NCBI GenBank assembly: GCA_010909725.1
Contig: JAACMV010000003.1
Coordinates: 744,001-808,000 of the forward strand
Direction of reading: 5' to 3'
Length of the DNA stretch: 64,000 bases
DNA from: Picochlorum sp. 'celeri'
Taxonomy: Eukaryota > Chlorophyta > Trebouxiophyceae
How positions within the stretch are numbered: the stretch's first letter is position 1; every line of letters begins with the position of its first letter. This document shows, in pieces, positions 53,961 to 64,000 of this stretch. Below the pieces are notes generated by a model. It worked only from the letters and a program-made list of their open reading frames with translations, did no database searches and was not told the origin of the DNA. The position numbers and the translations under genes are program-made.

Positions 53961-55149
53961 ATGGAGAATACAGATTCGACCAATATCGTTGCGCAACAAC
54001 CAGAACCCGTCAACGACTATGAACTCGCTCGACAGGTGGGTATATTCTACTCTAATGGTGTATTTATATCTGAAATATTATTTAACAGCATGTGTTGGGA
54101 TGCAGAAGCGGATTCGAGAGAATAAAGCTCGACTTTCGAAACTAGGGGTTGCCGAATCCGTTGCTCAATTAAAACAACAGCATAATACCGAATCGCAGAG
54201 GCGTCGGAAGGCCCGATTACAGAAGAGGAAGGAAAAAAATAAGAGGCGGGCTGCAGAGCATGATAGGCCTGTGGATATGGAGGTTGTTGTGACGAGGCGG
54301 TCAAAACGGTTGAGAGAGGTTGGCAAGAAACAAGAGGATGGAGGAGGTACCATGGTGGAGGACTGTGCGGAGGAGCGGCCGACGAAAAAGTCACGATATA
54401 TATCATTTACGGATGAAGACATGTCTATGACTATTGTGGCTCCTTTTAGTTTGTTGAAAGAGAGGATAACAGTGCAGGATTTGGGTCATATTCACAGAAA
54501 GAAGTATGCTCACAAGTACTGGTCTTCGAGTGGATGCAAGTATCACCATGCCTATCCTGTAGGGTATCGGGCTACAAAGAATGTGTTTGGAAAGTGTTTT
54601 GAGATGAGTATCGAAGAGTCCGAGACTGGTCCTGTTTTCAGAGTGTATGATACTGTGAACCATGCATCATTTGCTGGCGACTCTCCAACGAGTCCATGGA
54701 CCCAAGTTTGTATAGCTCAGAGAACAGGCCAGAGAATATCTGGGCCTTTGTTTTATGGATTTAGTGATCTGTTTACGTTGAAAGCATTGGCAAAGAATCT
54801 GTATAATGAAGAGGAGATGGCTGCAGCTGTGAGTGGGTGTGCCACCAGGGCTCTGGTACTGTCTCCAGAGGAGGTGCGAGCACAAGAGTTTTCTGCGATT
54901 GATGGCGTGGGGCCGAAAACAGCAGAAATATTATCTAGAGTGGACGTGACTGGAGAAGGGAAGGAGCCCAAGTCGTTGAAAGAATTGTCTGAGTGGCTGA
55001 ATGCGTCAGAGAAGAATAAGGATGCTCTGCTCTACTTCCTAACCACGGATGAGTCTGTTCCATCCAACACCCGCCGGTGGGCTCAATGGCCCAAACTTAT
55101 AGCTCCGAAGATTGTTAAAAACATTGTTGACTATACACATCATTTCTGA
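53961..55149 (+). CDS. FYRN/FYRC-domain nuclear protein with HhH motif
   Basis: Two exons, 53961-54035 and 54106-55149, intron 70 bp (GTGGGT...ATGCAG) in phase 0; 372 residues. Basic N-terminal coiled region (RQKRIRENKARLSKLGV, then RRRKARLQKRKEKNKRR) with NLS-like clusters. The FYRN half is KYWSSSGCKYHHAYPVGYRATKNVFGK, and the FYRC half runs TVNHASFAGDSPTSPWTQVCIAQ ... SGPLFYGFSD (about 185-285). FYR domains occur in chromatin proteins such as MLL, KDM5 relatives and TBRG1. A C-terminal IDGVGPKTAEILS is a helix-hairpin-helix-like segment. The stop overlaps that of the convergent TPR gene by 10 bp. Confidence 0.82.
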
Positions 55150-56561
55150 ACTGCAATTGTAACGAGAATTATTGGCAAGAGCATGACTGCTGTGGCAAAC
55201 AATGCTGTTTTTCTCTCTTGCATTGCATCCTCTTCACTCTCTCCCTCTTTTTTCTTATACACAGTCCATGTACTATCGGTAGCCCTATCGAAATAGCCTC
55301 TCCATTGGTCTACGGCACCTGCATTGTATTTACCCATGGTGTCAACCTTGAGATCTTTGGCCGCTTGAAAACCAAACAACATGCGCTTGCTATTTTTGGC
55401 CACACCAGGTGCTGTATGCCCTTTCAATGATTTATAAATAGGATATGCTTCCTCATTCCTCCCTAAACTGTCCAAACACACTGCCTTTTGGAAACTAGCA
55501 AGGCCACCAATTTTGCTCTTGAGTGGTACCATGTCAGCTGCTGCAGCATACTTTTCCATGGCAGCTGAGATGCTACCAGATTTGAACAACTCTTCTCCTT
55601 TTTCGTATAACAATGTCGCCTCTTTTTCAATCACTGGATCGATATCCAGCCCAGCTGCCTTCCTATACTGAGCCAGGGCTTCTGACACACGTTTCCCCCG
55701 AGCCGCTGCTTCCTCTTCTGTCTCGAGCAATTGCCCTGGTTTTATATTTCTACCACCTCCATACGTTTCGCTAATATTTTGCGGACGAGGGAACACGCCC
55801 CACGTCGCAACCTTGGGCTTGTGTAGCTCATTCTCTTCTCTTTCTTCTTCCATCATTCTTTCTCGTGCTGCCTCCCGTTCCTTTGCCATGGATAACTCTG
55901 CATCTTGAAATTGCTGTGCTATTCCATAATCATCCACCTGCGTCTCCTTCCTATTCGTACCAGACACGACACCTTTGGCTCTCTCAATAACAACATCCTG
56001 TTGCCGATACTGTTTCTCCTTTTCAATTGTAAACTCTTCTGCTCGAAGCGACGAGTCAATCGTAGAGCCACCAGCTGCAGATGGAAGCCACCGCGCCGCC
56101 TCAGTGGAATCTCCATTGCTCTGTGCAGATGATGAAGAATCAGCAACCACATCTGTCCCTCCACCAAACCCTCGCTCAATATACACCTCAGGCCTGCCAC
56201 GCTGCTCCCCAGCACCCACCGATTCTTCCCGAGCCTTCAAAAAAGCATCCGTCTCTGATGCAGCCAGAGCATCAGCATACGCATCGAATCGCCCCTGCAC
56301 CACCTCATCTTGTTCCTGTTCTTGTCCTTCTTCTTCAGCAGTGCTGCTCTTTCTATACTTTTTAGCCTTTGCTATGCGAGCCAGAATCGCTGCTTCATCC
56401 TTTACAGATGATGAGGAATTCTCAGAATCCTCAGAAGCGCTGTATACCCTCCGTCGCCTGGAAGAAAGGACCACAACCGATCTGGGAATTCCAGCCCTTC
56501 CAGGCCATACTACTCTGTCCACGCAAGTCGTATTCGTTCGCTGTTGAATCCTTGCACTCAT
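55140..56561 (-). CDS. Plastid TPR-like protein with C-terminal membrane tail
   Basis: Intronless, 473 residues from ATG 56561, with a longer reading possible from ATG 56660 (506). The chosen start gives a transit peptide rich in Arg and Ser. The middle is acidic and low complexity (about 45-250). VATWGVFPRPQNISETYGGGR (about 255-275) is a signature I associate with a plant plastid TPR-like family. The region ALAQYRKAAG ... LYEKGEELFKSGSISAAMEKYAAA ... GRNEEAYPIYKSL has TPR-type helical pairs. The C-terminus ends in a single hydrophobic segment (ALFATAVMLLPIILVTIAV), a tail anchor. Function not known. Divergent from the lumen protein. Confidence 0.72.
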   Translation of the reverse strand: MSARIQQRTNTTCVDRVVWPGRAGIPRSVVVLSSRRRRVYSASEDSENSSSSVKDEAAILARIAKAKKYRKSSTAEEEGQEQEQDEVVQGRFDAYADALAASETDAFLKAREESVGAGEQRGRPEVYIERGFGGGTDVVADSSSSAQSNGDSTEAARWLPSAAGGSTIDSSLRAEEFTIEKEKQYRQQDVVIERAKGVVSGTNRKETQVDDYGIAQQFQDAELSMAKEREAARERMMEEEREENELHKPKVATWGVFPRPQNISETYGGGRNIKPGQLLETEEEAAARGKRVSEALAQYRKAAGLDIDPVIEKEATLLYEKGEELFKSGSISAAMEKYAAAADMVPLKSKIGGLASFQKAVCLDSLGRNEEAYPIYKSLKGHTAPGVAKNSKRMLFGFQAAKDLKVDTMGKYNAGAVDQWRGYFDRATDSTWTVYKKKEGESEEDAMQERKTALFATAVMLLPIILVTIAVQK

Positions 56562-56770
56562 AGTGTACATGTGATGATTCATTTTCATACTCATATAGGA
56601 CCACATCATGCCCTTCCACATGATGTGTGGAAATTGGTGAGTCTTTCGAAAAGTCTTCATTTACGATACTTTTTCAGATCCCTTGCTTCTTCGTGGTTCT
56701 CAACTTCCTTCCCACAGATCATTCATTCGATAAACGAAAGAAATTCAATATTCTTAGTCGAAATTATCCA

Positions 56771-57274
56771 ATGCCTCGTATGATCACCGCCAAAGCGGTT
56801 CAGAACCACCACGCGAGTGGTGAGAGGGTAACCTCTGCCTCTACAACCACTGGTCCTGCTCCAGAATTGGCGCATCGCTCTCAGCAAACTCACATATCCA
56901 GGAGACGCCAGATGGCCCTTGCCCTCCTCCTTCTCCCATGTCAGCGTGTCTCTGCGAGTGGCCTGGAAAGCATAGACTTGCCAACTATTGACCAGCCAGA
57001 TGCATACAAGCAATGGAGATCCAAGAATCAGGCCGTCTTGGATTCAGCAGAAGATGAGTTTCAAAACTCGGAATTACTCAAAACACTGAAAGCTCGGTCT
57101 GATGAGAAGAGGGACCAGAGGCAGAAGGAAATGAGAGAGAAGAACTGTCTGAGACAAGCAGAGCTTGGAATAGGTGATTGTGCAGGTCTTCGCCTCATCC
57201 CTGGTAAGACAAAGTCTGGGGTGCAAGAGAAACCACAATGGTTGAAAAAGTTGGTGGGAGAAGATGATTCATAG
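56771..57274 (+). CDS. Thylakoid-lumen protein with Tat signal
   Basis: Intronless, 167 residues from ATG 56771; the frame is open upstream only to a GTG. A Ser/Thr-rich first part resembles a plastid transit peptide. It is followed by a lumen signal with a twin-Arg motif, SRRRQMALALLLLP, and a cleavage site near VSASG (about residue 64). The mature part is helical and charged: DAYKQWRSKNQAVLDSAEDEF, EKRDQRQKEMREKNCLRQAELGIGDCAGLRLIPG. It resembles a conserved plant thylakoid protein, but I cannot name it. Probably a peripheral photosynthesis-associated lumen protein. Confidence 0.7.
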   Translation: MPRMITAKAVQNHHASGERVTSASTTTGPAPELAHRSQQTHISRRRQMALALLLLPCQRVSASGLESIDLPTIDQPDAYKQWRSKNQAVLDSAEDEFQNSELLKTLKARSDEKRDQRQKEMREKNCLRQAELGIGDCAGLRLIPGKTKSGVQEKPQWLKKLVGEDDS

Positions 57275-57458
57275 CAAGCCCTTGCAATATTGCAATTGGG
57301 AGAGCAATTCTTCTTCTTGATGTAGGGTCTCCAGCCAAAACGAATTCAATGCGAGCAGCAGCCCCAATAGAATCATTAAATTAATATAAAATTAGTATCA
57401 GGAAGTATGCATAGCATAATAATAATGCGTCAATTGCTGTGTGTGTAAGAAGAACAAC

Positions 57459-58688
57459 ATGTCAAAACAACAAGAATATACGATACGGGCTGGTAGGCCC
57501 GGGTCCCTCTCTCGCAAGACCATTCTGGGTCGATTTATTGATAAGACACCAAAGATGGTTCAATCGGATCAGGAATGGACGATGAAATCGGAGATATTTG
57601 ACGGAGCAGTGTCAAGTTGGGCGATAGAAAATTCAACTACTGGCGACGTGTTCAAAGGAAGGCCTGAGGGAGGGCTCACGGGGTCACAACCTTCAAATTA
57701 TTTTATTCTGATCAAAGAAAAGGGGGATTTCGTGGCTGTTCCTGTGGACGAGTGGGTGACATTCCGACAGGGAACGAAACGGATGGATTTGAGTCTGGAG
57801 GATGCTGAAGCTGCGATGAAGCATCGGCGATTGCAGGCGACAAAAGAAGATCCTGTGTCAGCAGCAACAGTTGCGATGACTCATCCCCAGACTGCTGCGG
57901 CAGAGGGTGAGCCAGATAGTGATGAGGAGTGGAAGGATGTTAAAGTGTCGTATGCGTGGAGGATGAAGGGTGGGGCGGACGAAGACGAGGCTGCACAGGC
58001 GCAGCAGCAAGCTACTGCCTTGGATTTCAAAGATGAATATAAACCGCAAGATGCAGAGGATTGGGAGCATGAGATTGCAGCGGATGATGATGATTTGGAC
58101 ATGGGGGATGGGAGTCATGAGGAGGATGGCTCTGATGTGCATGGAAACCACGGGCCTTCTCCCAGCGTTAGTGGTGATGAGGGCGAGGTGAGTGATGGTG
58201 GTATGGGGGATAGTCTTGTTCGACAGAAGATGAAACGGGTGCTTCGGAATAAGGAGAATATGAATAGCGACTCGGAAGGCATGTCAGAAGGAGATGATGA
58301 CGAGGATGAGGATGATGATGACGTGGACGCGTTAGATGCCATGGCATCGGCCGAGTTACCTATACCAGCTACAACTGCACCAGAAGCATTGCCCGAGGAT
58401 AAAAAGAGAAAGCCAGTGGTGCGGGATGAAGATGATTCTCAGCGGATTGTAAAACGAAAACGTGCAGAGGATATCATACCAAAGGAAGGCGTCCCGAGCG
58501 AAGATGAGATTAAAGAATTGTTAGAGAAAGAGCAGAGGATGCTTTTGGCAGATATAGCGGCAGCATTTAAGAAGAGATTGAAGAGTGCAGATGACAAGAA
58601 AATGTTTACATCCCGTGTGAAGGCTGTTGCCATGCTTGATCCTCGGGCTGATCCTTCAGGCAAGCGGTATCTTATACTACGAAAATAA
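57459..58688 (+). CDS. GTF2F1: TFIIF alpha subunit (RAP74)
   Basis: Intronless, 409 residues from ATG 57459. The N-terminal dimerisation domain (about 1-110) contains SNYFILIKEKGDFVAVPVDEWVTFRQG, the beta-barrel region of RAP74 (FxPxxxWxxF-like). A long acidic central segment (about 145-320) is followed by the C-terminal winged helix (about 335-409, VPSEDEIKELLEKEQRMLLADIAAAFKKRL ... YLILRK), which binds the Pol II CTD phosphatase in other eukaryotes. A general transcription initiation/elongation factor. Convergent with RPC4, 23 bp apart. Confidence 0.92.
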   Translation: MSKQQEYTIRAGRPGSLSRKTILGRFIDKTPKMVQSDQEWTMKSEIFDGAVSSWAIENSTTGDVFKGRPEGGLTGSQPSNYFILIKEKGDFVAVPVDEWVTFRQGTKRMDLSLEDAEAAMKHRRLQATKEDPVSAATVAMTHPQTAAAEGEPDSDEEWKDVKVSYAWRMKGGADEDEAAQAQQQATALDFKDEYKPQDAEDWEHEIAADDDDLDMGDGSHEEDGSDVHGNHGPSPSVSGDEGEVSDGGMGDSLVRQKMKRVLRNKENMNSDSEGMSEGDDDEDEDDDDVDALDAMASAELPIPATTAPEALPEDKKRKPVVRDEDDSQRIVKRKRAEDIIPKEGVPSEDEIKELLEKEQRMLLADIAAAFKKRLKSADDKKMFTSRVKAVAMLDPRADPSGKRYLILRK

Positions 58689-58711
58689 TTGGTGGTATCA
58701 ATGTAACGTAT

Positions 58712-59889
58712 CTATTCTGTATCGGATGACCCCATGCCATCCAACAAGGAGTCCATGTCTGGACTGACTGTGATTCTATCCCCAACTGGCCCTAGCATGA
58801 CGAGATTGTTCTGGTTCTTGTCTACAAAAGCTAGTTCCTGCCGACCTCTACATTCCATGCCTTTATTGACATCGAATATGATGTCTCCAATCTTCATTTT
58901 GACGCTTCCACTCCTGGTGATGAGCAATTTCCCAATCACCTTATTTGGCACATCACGTAAACTACAACACTGAGTCATCTCATTCACCAGTACCTTGTTG
59001 TTCTTTTCTTTTATAATTGGTAGCTTCTCAGGAAGCTGGAAAAGCATCAGATTGCCATCTGAGGCATCTGTGAACAGGGATGAGATTCGTTCACTTGCTT
59101 CCGCATGCTCTGCAGTATCAATATCCCCCACATCTCTTGGCATGTCAGCAGGCGGCTGCACAACTGTGGGGCGATATAATCCTTCATCCATTTCTTCATC
59201 ACTATCCGAACTACTTCTGCTGCTGCTAGTGTGCATGTCGGGTATGTCTTCCTTTTTCACAGGCACATCCATATTGACTCCTCGTTTCTGAGTCGACCCA
59301 GGCGTTCCTTTCTGTATTGAAGGTCTCGCATCCTCGTTTCCTCTGGTCGTCGTGCGGCGAGGCCCCTTTGATGCAACTGCATACAACACATGCCCACACA
59401 TGAGCACACCATCCATGTACACAACAACCAAAGAAAACCAACACACCTCCTATGCCACCACCGAATGTCACTGTATCCTGAGTCACCTCTCTATGTCGTC
59501 TATGAGTTCTATTCTGCGGCGATCTCCGATGCTGAGCACGTGGAGAAACAGGCTCCTGTTTCACTGCCACTCCTCCTGCAGAAGAGGGACCAGGAGCCTC
59601 TTCCGTCTTGACCTGTGCTGGTTTCACGAAATTCTTGGGACGAAACTGCAGAAAAATATAATTGGATTATCTGTATAATACGACATTCCCTCCCATAAAG
59701 AGGACGCACCCTTGCTGCCATTGAAACTTTATTCCCTTCTCCTGTCGAAACAAACAATCCAGTCAGAATTTCGACACTCCACCAATACAAATATATATAA
59801 TTTGAGATATTTCATACTATGAACGCACTTGATCCCATAGAACCGAGACTTCCAAGTCTCTCATGCTGCTTTTGTTCTTTGGGCGGCAT
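58712..59889 (-). CDS. RPC4: RNA polymerase III subunit RPC4 (RPC53)
   Basis: Four exons by phase matching: 59889-59829, 59741-59710 (32 bp), 59645-59447 and 59376-58712; 318 residues. Introns of 87, 64 and 70 bp with donors GTGCGT, GTGCGT, GTGTGT. N-terminal basic region with FRPKNFV, then KTEE and VKQEP SUMO-like patches. The C-terminal domain (about 185-318) is diagnostic: LMLFQLPEKLPI, GKLLITRSGSVKMKIGDIIFDVNKGMECRGRQELAFVD, GPVGDRITVSPDMDSLLDG. This domain dimerises with RPC5 as a TFIIF-like module. Exon 2 of only 32 bp makes this gene easy to mis-annotate. Confidence 0.9.
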
Positions 59890-59972
59890 GACTGGTCGAC
59901 TCACACAAATAATTACAACACCATTGCCTATTATATCCAAGAATAGACTAGTAGTAAAATAAATACACCTAT

Positions 59973-61385
59973 TTACGAACGATGGGCAGCTTTTAATGGC
60001 TTCAGAGTTTCGATTGCTCTGTTCATTTGATTAATCATCATGGAAATGGACTCATGATTCTTCCTGGTGACTGGATTCCCTTCAATAAACTTCCACTGCC
60101 CTTCTTTAAATGGAGGTACAGGGTCAATTTTAGGTACACGCAATGCGTCTGAAGGATCTGTGTGGAATCTCTTATCATATCCCCAAACATCCTTGTCATC
60201 CATTGTTTTAAATATAGTGCATTGCGTGTAATGAAAAGCATGGGCCTTTCCAAGACTATCATCCGCAGGAGGCTGAACAATGAAGCGATTATCCTCCTTG
60301 GTGGTATCCAGCTCAATGCCATTCTTTGCAATAGCAATGGAGAAACCATACATTTCCCTCACCCACCCCAACTTTTTCTTGATGGCATCATTCGCTTCAA
60401 TTTTGGCAGCCATATCTTCCCAGTCGTTGGTAACTCGTAGCCAATTATCCAGCGTCATGAGGATGGGCGCTGGTCCAGAGCTCGGGATGGCATTCACATC
60501 CCCACCAGGATACAGAATCTCCATCTCATGTGGATGCGCTACTGGATGAATATAGCTGAATGAAAAGCCCCAGGCTTTCTTTCTTGCATCAGCTCCTTGT
60601 GGGATATCGAGAGGTTTCATAAAGACATAATCGGATTCAATCATATAATACCAATCCTCTCTGAGAAGGCCCGCCTCCTGTGCATACTTCCAAAACTGAT
60701 TTACTGCATTCGCCCGATCGCTTACCGGGTATTCACACCAATCATCACACTCTGGTTGTAGAGGATCCGCCCTAAATGTGGGAATTTCATCCGCAAGAGG
60801 GTCTGGATCACGTGCTGTGCGATGCAGTATTCTGGTGAATGCTGTGTGCCGTTCTCCACCAGGCATCTTTTGAATCAATCTATACGTGCCGTAGGCAATC
60901 CTCATTTGATAATCTACACATCATCAATCAAGAGAAGGATGAGAGATACAGATGGGCAGATCTTGATTGGAGAGCAATCACAGACGTACTTTGATATGGA
61001 GACCCGTTTGTTGTACACAGGGTGTGTATAGTATCCTTGCTACTCCCCTGTACCCGTAAAGACTGCGTCTTTCCATCTTTATTATTATTATTATACTGTT
61101 TATGTATCGTGCTTCGTATCTGCGACAACTCGACAAAAGACCCTGCAATAGAAGACGTATTACATATGAGAGCCAGTCCGTCAAAGAAAGGTTCGAATGC
61201 CCTCTCTTTTCATCGCAACCTCGAGAGATCTATCAAGACTATATATATAAGATTATACACATACCGAAAATGGCATAGCCAACGAGCACACTCGCGAGAC
61301 ACGCGGGGAGAAACACAGCATACGAGCTCGTCGGTTTCCCAACAGCAGCAGGACTCCGACGAGGATACTGTCCACTCGACGCCAT
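59973..61385 (-). CDS. Hydroxyproline O-arabinosyltransferase (HPAT-like, Golgi)
   Basis: Three exons: 61385-61265, 61142-60990 and 60913-59973; 404 residues. Exon 1 encodes a type II membrane anchor (SSYAVFLPACLASVLVGYAIF). Exon 2 ends in the family signature TTNGSPYQNYQ spanning the exon 2/3 junction, and exon 3 gives RIAYGTYRLIQKMPGGERHTAFTRILHR, YMIESDYVFMKPL (a D-x-D-type site), WGFSFSYIHP and HAFHYTQC, all typical of HPAT family 95 enzymes. They add L-arabinose to hydroxyproline of extensins and related wall proteins. The window encodes two Pro-rich wall proteins that could be substrates. Confidence 0.93.
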
Positions 61386-61586
61386 GAATCGCTCCTTCTA
61401 AATGAACTACTAAATCAAATAAATATTTTATCAAGCGCATCGAGTCCAGAGATGCACGATCATATATATACTCAGTGTATCAAGATCTCTCTCTCTCTAA
61501 ATACTGGCCAGTCTCCATGGAGAGATTGTTGCTACTCGACGTTTACAAAACCATTCTGACAAAAAATAATTACACGTATACACAAA

Positions 61587-62162
61587 CTATGCAGTAAAGT
61601 TGACATTTCCTGCCATAATAATACCCACAATAACTCCAAACAAGCCCAGCGCACTTGCAAAAATCTCTACAATCAATATTTTCACAAACAGTGTGGAATT
61701 CGCCGCATCAGACAAAGCAGCACTGGATCCTACAATCCCAACACTTAATCCACACGCTAAATTCGCAAACCCAGCAGTCAACCCTGCCCCTAGCACCGCA
61801 AACCCAGAATTATATGTTGCCAGAGAGTTGGCATCTTCCTTCGATACAGCATCCGTCTTGGTATTCAGGATAATCGCAACAATCACGCCATAAATAGCTA
61901 CTGCTTCACAGAAAATAATACTAATGAGATTTTTAGACGTGATTCGAGGCTCTCGAATCCCAGCTCCGACTAAACTGCTGCCAGTGATGAACATGCCCCA
62001 AGCTGCCCCAATTACTGATAATCCTACACACAATCCTACCCCTAATGCTGCCCAGTAATATGGAGAGATGTTTTGAAATAACCAGATCAACCACTGAATG
62101 TCTAAAAACCAGGGCAGGTCTGAGCCCGAGTCGGTATCTGTTTCATTCCCTTGATACGGCAT
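61587..62162 (-). CDS. VMA16: V-type H+-ATPase proteolipid subunit c''
   Basis: Intronless, 191 residues, ATG 62162. Five hydrophobic segments, one more than subunit c, which identifies c''. [47 protein letters not shown] contains the proton-carrying Glu (FCEAVAIYG) in helix 3, and [49 protein letters not shown] the second repeat. It forms part of the rotor ring of V-ATPase. Divergent from RIC1. Confidence 0.95.
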   Translation of the reverse strand: MPYQGNETDTDSGSDLPWFLDIQWLIWLFQNISPYYWAALGVGLCVGLSVIGAAWGMFITGSSLVGAGIREPRITSKNLISIIFCEAVAIYGVIVAIILNTKTDAVSKEDANSLATYNSGFAVLGAGLTAGFANLACGLSVGIVGSSAALSDAANSTLFVKILIVEIFASALGLFGVIVGIIMAGNVNFTA

Positions 62163-62512
62163 AGTTTGGGAATAGATATCACTATCACTGCTATACCCTT
62201 ATCTAATTGTACGTATAGACTTAAAAAAAGGCGATGAAACTGACTGGGTGGGATCAGGTGTACCTCTAGACTCCAGAAATACAGAATTCTCTCTGTAAAT
62301 AGAACATTAGATATGATCATAATCACAGTCCTTCGCAATGGGCTATTTTGGTTGATGCATGTCGCAGAGGATGAGATACTTTAATTTCCTTGTTGTGTAA
62401 CCACGTTGACATTGGAATGCCAATCGACAATGGTGGTATCGGGGGAATGGAAACCATGACAACTTTTTGAGTTTTTTCTTCATTCTGCGCTTGGATTGCT
62501 ACGACAGTAACA
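62163..62512. other. Divergent promoter, V-ATPase c'' / RIC1
   Basis: 350 bp between divergent starts; no gene or distinctive element recognised. Confidence 0.45.
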
Positions 62513-64000
62513 ATGGTGTATTTTGCATATGGATTTCCCAGTTCATTCAGGCTGGAGAGCGAGGCTGAAGTTGGAGGACAAGATCCAGAATCTCTTGGTA
62601 AGACTGATACTCCAGGGGACGTTTCCACGACACGCCTGGTGTCCATGGGGTGGCCAGATAAAACGGATGATGATGTCGCTGTGCTGGTGACTACTCAAAC
62701 GGTACAAGTGTGGAGTGGGGGGCAGAGCAGAGTCAAGCTTGGGGAGAGCAATGTGCCACTGCATACTGGTGACCAACTGGCAAAGGCCTTGTGCTGTGGA
62801 GAGAAGAGCAGGGTGGCTGTTGTGAGTGAGCAAGGATCATTAATGGTGTTTGAGTATCGTTCTGGGGATGTGATGGAGTGGTCAGTGGAACTGGAGAGTC
62901 CTTTGCATGCGTATGAGATTGTTCTTGTGCATCAGGAGTTGCTTGTGCAGACTGACGGAGCCTCGGAGGAAGGTGTTGTGGATATATGCGGGGATGGTGA
63001 TGTATTTGCAGTTGTGTTCCCTTCAGGGGATTTTCAGACGTATGATTGGTTCGGAAGATTGATTCATCGGCATTCTCCTTTGGAGAATAACAGTTTAATA
63101 CGCTATCTGAAGGAATTTGGAGTGAGTGCCATGTCTTCAATAGTATGCGTAGATTATTGTGCGGCAAGGAGGCTTGTTGCGATGGGGTTTGATAATGGAA
63201 TTGTACTGCTTGTTCATACTGTTTTGGGTGAGGCTATGATGGAAGAGAATATGGGGCAACAGGGTCTGTATAAAGTGGTATATGTGCCAAAGAAGAAGGA
63301 GGATGGTGGAGCATGTATTCTCTCGTTTCATCCAAAAGGGCAATATCTTGCTGTTGGTGTACACGCGGCGGATGTTGTGCTGGTGCATTTGGCACATGTG
63401 TTTGAAATGAAGGGTGACAATGATATGTCTGGAAACAATGTTCATGATGTCATGCATCAAGCCATCGCTGCGGATGTTGGATTGGAATCAAAAGTGCTTT
63501 CGCTGACAGGGTGGGGTCATCGGAGAAAGGAATTAGGCAAGGTATCATCGCTGGCGTGGTCTCCAGATGGAAAGGTACTTGCTGTCGGAAATAGAACTCG
63601 GGGTTTGACAGTGTGGACCACCCGAGGGTGTAAGATTCTTTGTACGATACCCTCGACATATAGGGATACTGCACTGCTTGGTGGAATGTCACCGAGGTTG
63701 TTGGAGACATCGTTCTCATCATCCCCGAGTGTTCCAATTCCGCGCATGGAATCGAAAGAGTCTCCAGATGTTCGAAAGAAAACTGAGGATACTGACGTTG
63801 GTGCTATTGGAGATGATGGTGTCGTGCATATGATTTGGTCTGTGGATGGAGGACATTTGCTAGTCCACGAGGCTGGATCTGATGTGTTCCATGACTTGAC
63901 ATTTGCCCACTGTTGTGACAGCCACGTTATACGTACATCGAATGCGCCGTTTTGTCGCAGTACCATGAGACTTCCAGATTCTGGAGTGGCAAATTTCTTC
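62513..64000 (+). CDS. RIC1: RIC1 (Rab6 GEF subunit), 5' part, runs off the window
   Basis: Open from ATG 62513 to the window end without a stop, at least 496 codons. The start MVYFAYGFP recalls the conserved MYF-x-x-GWP N-terminus of RIC1. A WD40 beta-propeller follows, with units such as VQVWSGG, SFHPKGQYLAVGVHAADVVLVHL, and KVSSLAWSPDGKVLAVGNRTRGLTVWTTRGCKILCTI; RRLVAMGFDNGIVLLVH also fits RIC1. RIC1 with RGP1 activates Rab6/Ypt6 in Golgi retrograde traffic. The remaining C-terminal two thirds are beyond the window. Confidence 0.85.
   Translation, partial: MVYFAYGFPSSFRLESEAEVGGQDPESLGKTDTPGDVSTTRLVSMGWPDKTDDDVAVLVTTQTVQVWSGGQSRVKLGESNVPLHTGDQLAKALCCGEKSRVAVVSEQGSLMVFEYRSGDVMEWSVELESPLHAYEIVLVHQELLVQTDGASEEGVVDICGDGDVFAVVFPSGDFQTYDWFGRLIHRHSPLENNSLIRYLKEFGVSAMSSIVCVDYCAARRLVAMGFDNGIVLLVHTVLGEAMMEENMGQQGLYKVVYVPKKKEDGGACILSFHPKGQYLAVGVHAADVVLVHLAHVFEMKGDNDMSGNNVHDVMHQAIAADVGLESKVLSLTGWGHRRKELGKVSSLAWSPDGKVLAVGNRTRGLTVWTTRGCKILCTIPSTYRDTALLGGMSPRLLETSFSSSPSVPIPRMESKESPDVRKKTEDTDVGAIGDDGVVHMIWSVDGGHLLVHEAGSDVFHDLTFAHCCDSHVIRTSNAPFCRSTMRLPDSGVANFF

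Overview
The window is nuclear DNA of a green alga (Chlorophyta, probably a prasinophyte-grade lineage; the species cannot be read from the sequence). Evidence: spliceosomal GT-AG introns, two cell-wall proteins with (SPPPP)n spacers, a hydroxyproline O-arabinosyltransferase, plant-type SnRK1 and PI4K-gamma kinases, plastid-targeted uS5 and adenylosuccinate synthetase, a Tat-type thylakoid-lumen precursor, and a fungal/algal-type elongation factor eEF3. About 37 genes occupy 64 kb. Neighbours are often convergent with 10-80 bp between stop codons, or divergent with short shared promoters. I could reconstruct 23 introns by matching reading phase and protein family. They are short (about 64-300 bp), mostly near the 5' end, and favour donors of the form GTRYGT.

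Layout. 0.4-3.8 kb: secreted pherophorin-like protein ending in a Hedgehog-type Hint (autoprocessing) domain. 4.7-9.3 kb: SnRK1 kinase, OTU deubiquitinase, serine palmitoyltransferase LCB2. 9.4-14.4 kb: a thiamin locus in which a TenA-HAD-ThiD-ThiE fusion is divergent from the thiazole synthase THI4. 15.3-18.5 kb: second cell-wall protein, sharing the N-terminal three-repeat domain of the first. 19-27 kb: CPBP protease, PI4K-gamma, NudC/CS protein, acid lipase, PrimPol. 27-34 kb: an unrecognised basic protein lying 6 bp downstream of mitochondrial uL23, PheRS alpha, RNase III-like protein, SLC35-type transporter. 34-42 kb: eEF3, RPL3, V-ATPase G, sulfotransferase, plastid uS5. 42-49 kb: Popeye-like protein, a signal-peptide-peptidase-like protease interrupted by an in-frame TGA, Rieske protein, cation/Ca exchanger. 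49-57 kb: adenylosuccinate synthetase, torsin-like ATPase, CPR5-like membrane protein, FYR-domain protein, plastid TPR protein, lumen protein. 57-64 kb: TFIIF alpha, Pol III subunit RPC4, HPAT, V-ATPase c'', and the start of RIC1, which runs off the end.

How genes fit together. THI4 plus the four-domain enzyme cover thiazole synthesis, pyrimidine salvage and phosphorylation, thiamin-phosphate synthesis and its dephosphorylation; only THIC and thiamin pyrophosphokinase are missing from the window. HPAT would glycosylate hydroxyproline-rich walls of the kind encoded by the two pherophorin-like genes. The most unusual items are the Hint-bearing wall protein, the four-domain thiamin enzyme beside a THI4 that lacks the expected sulfur-donor cysteine, the uL23m/unknown pair with a 6-nt in-frame gap, and the SPPL gene whose stop codon lies in a 33-nt imperfect duplication. 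No mobile element, CRISPR array, virus or toxin gene was seen.
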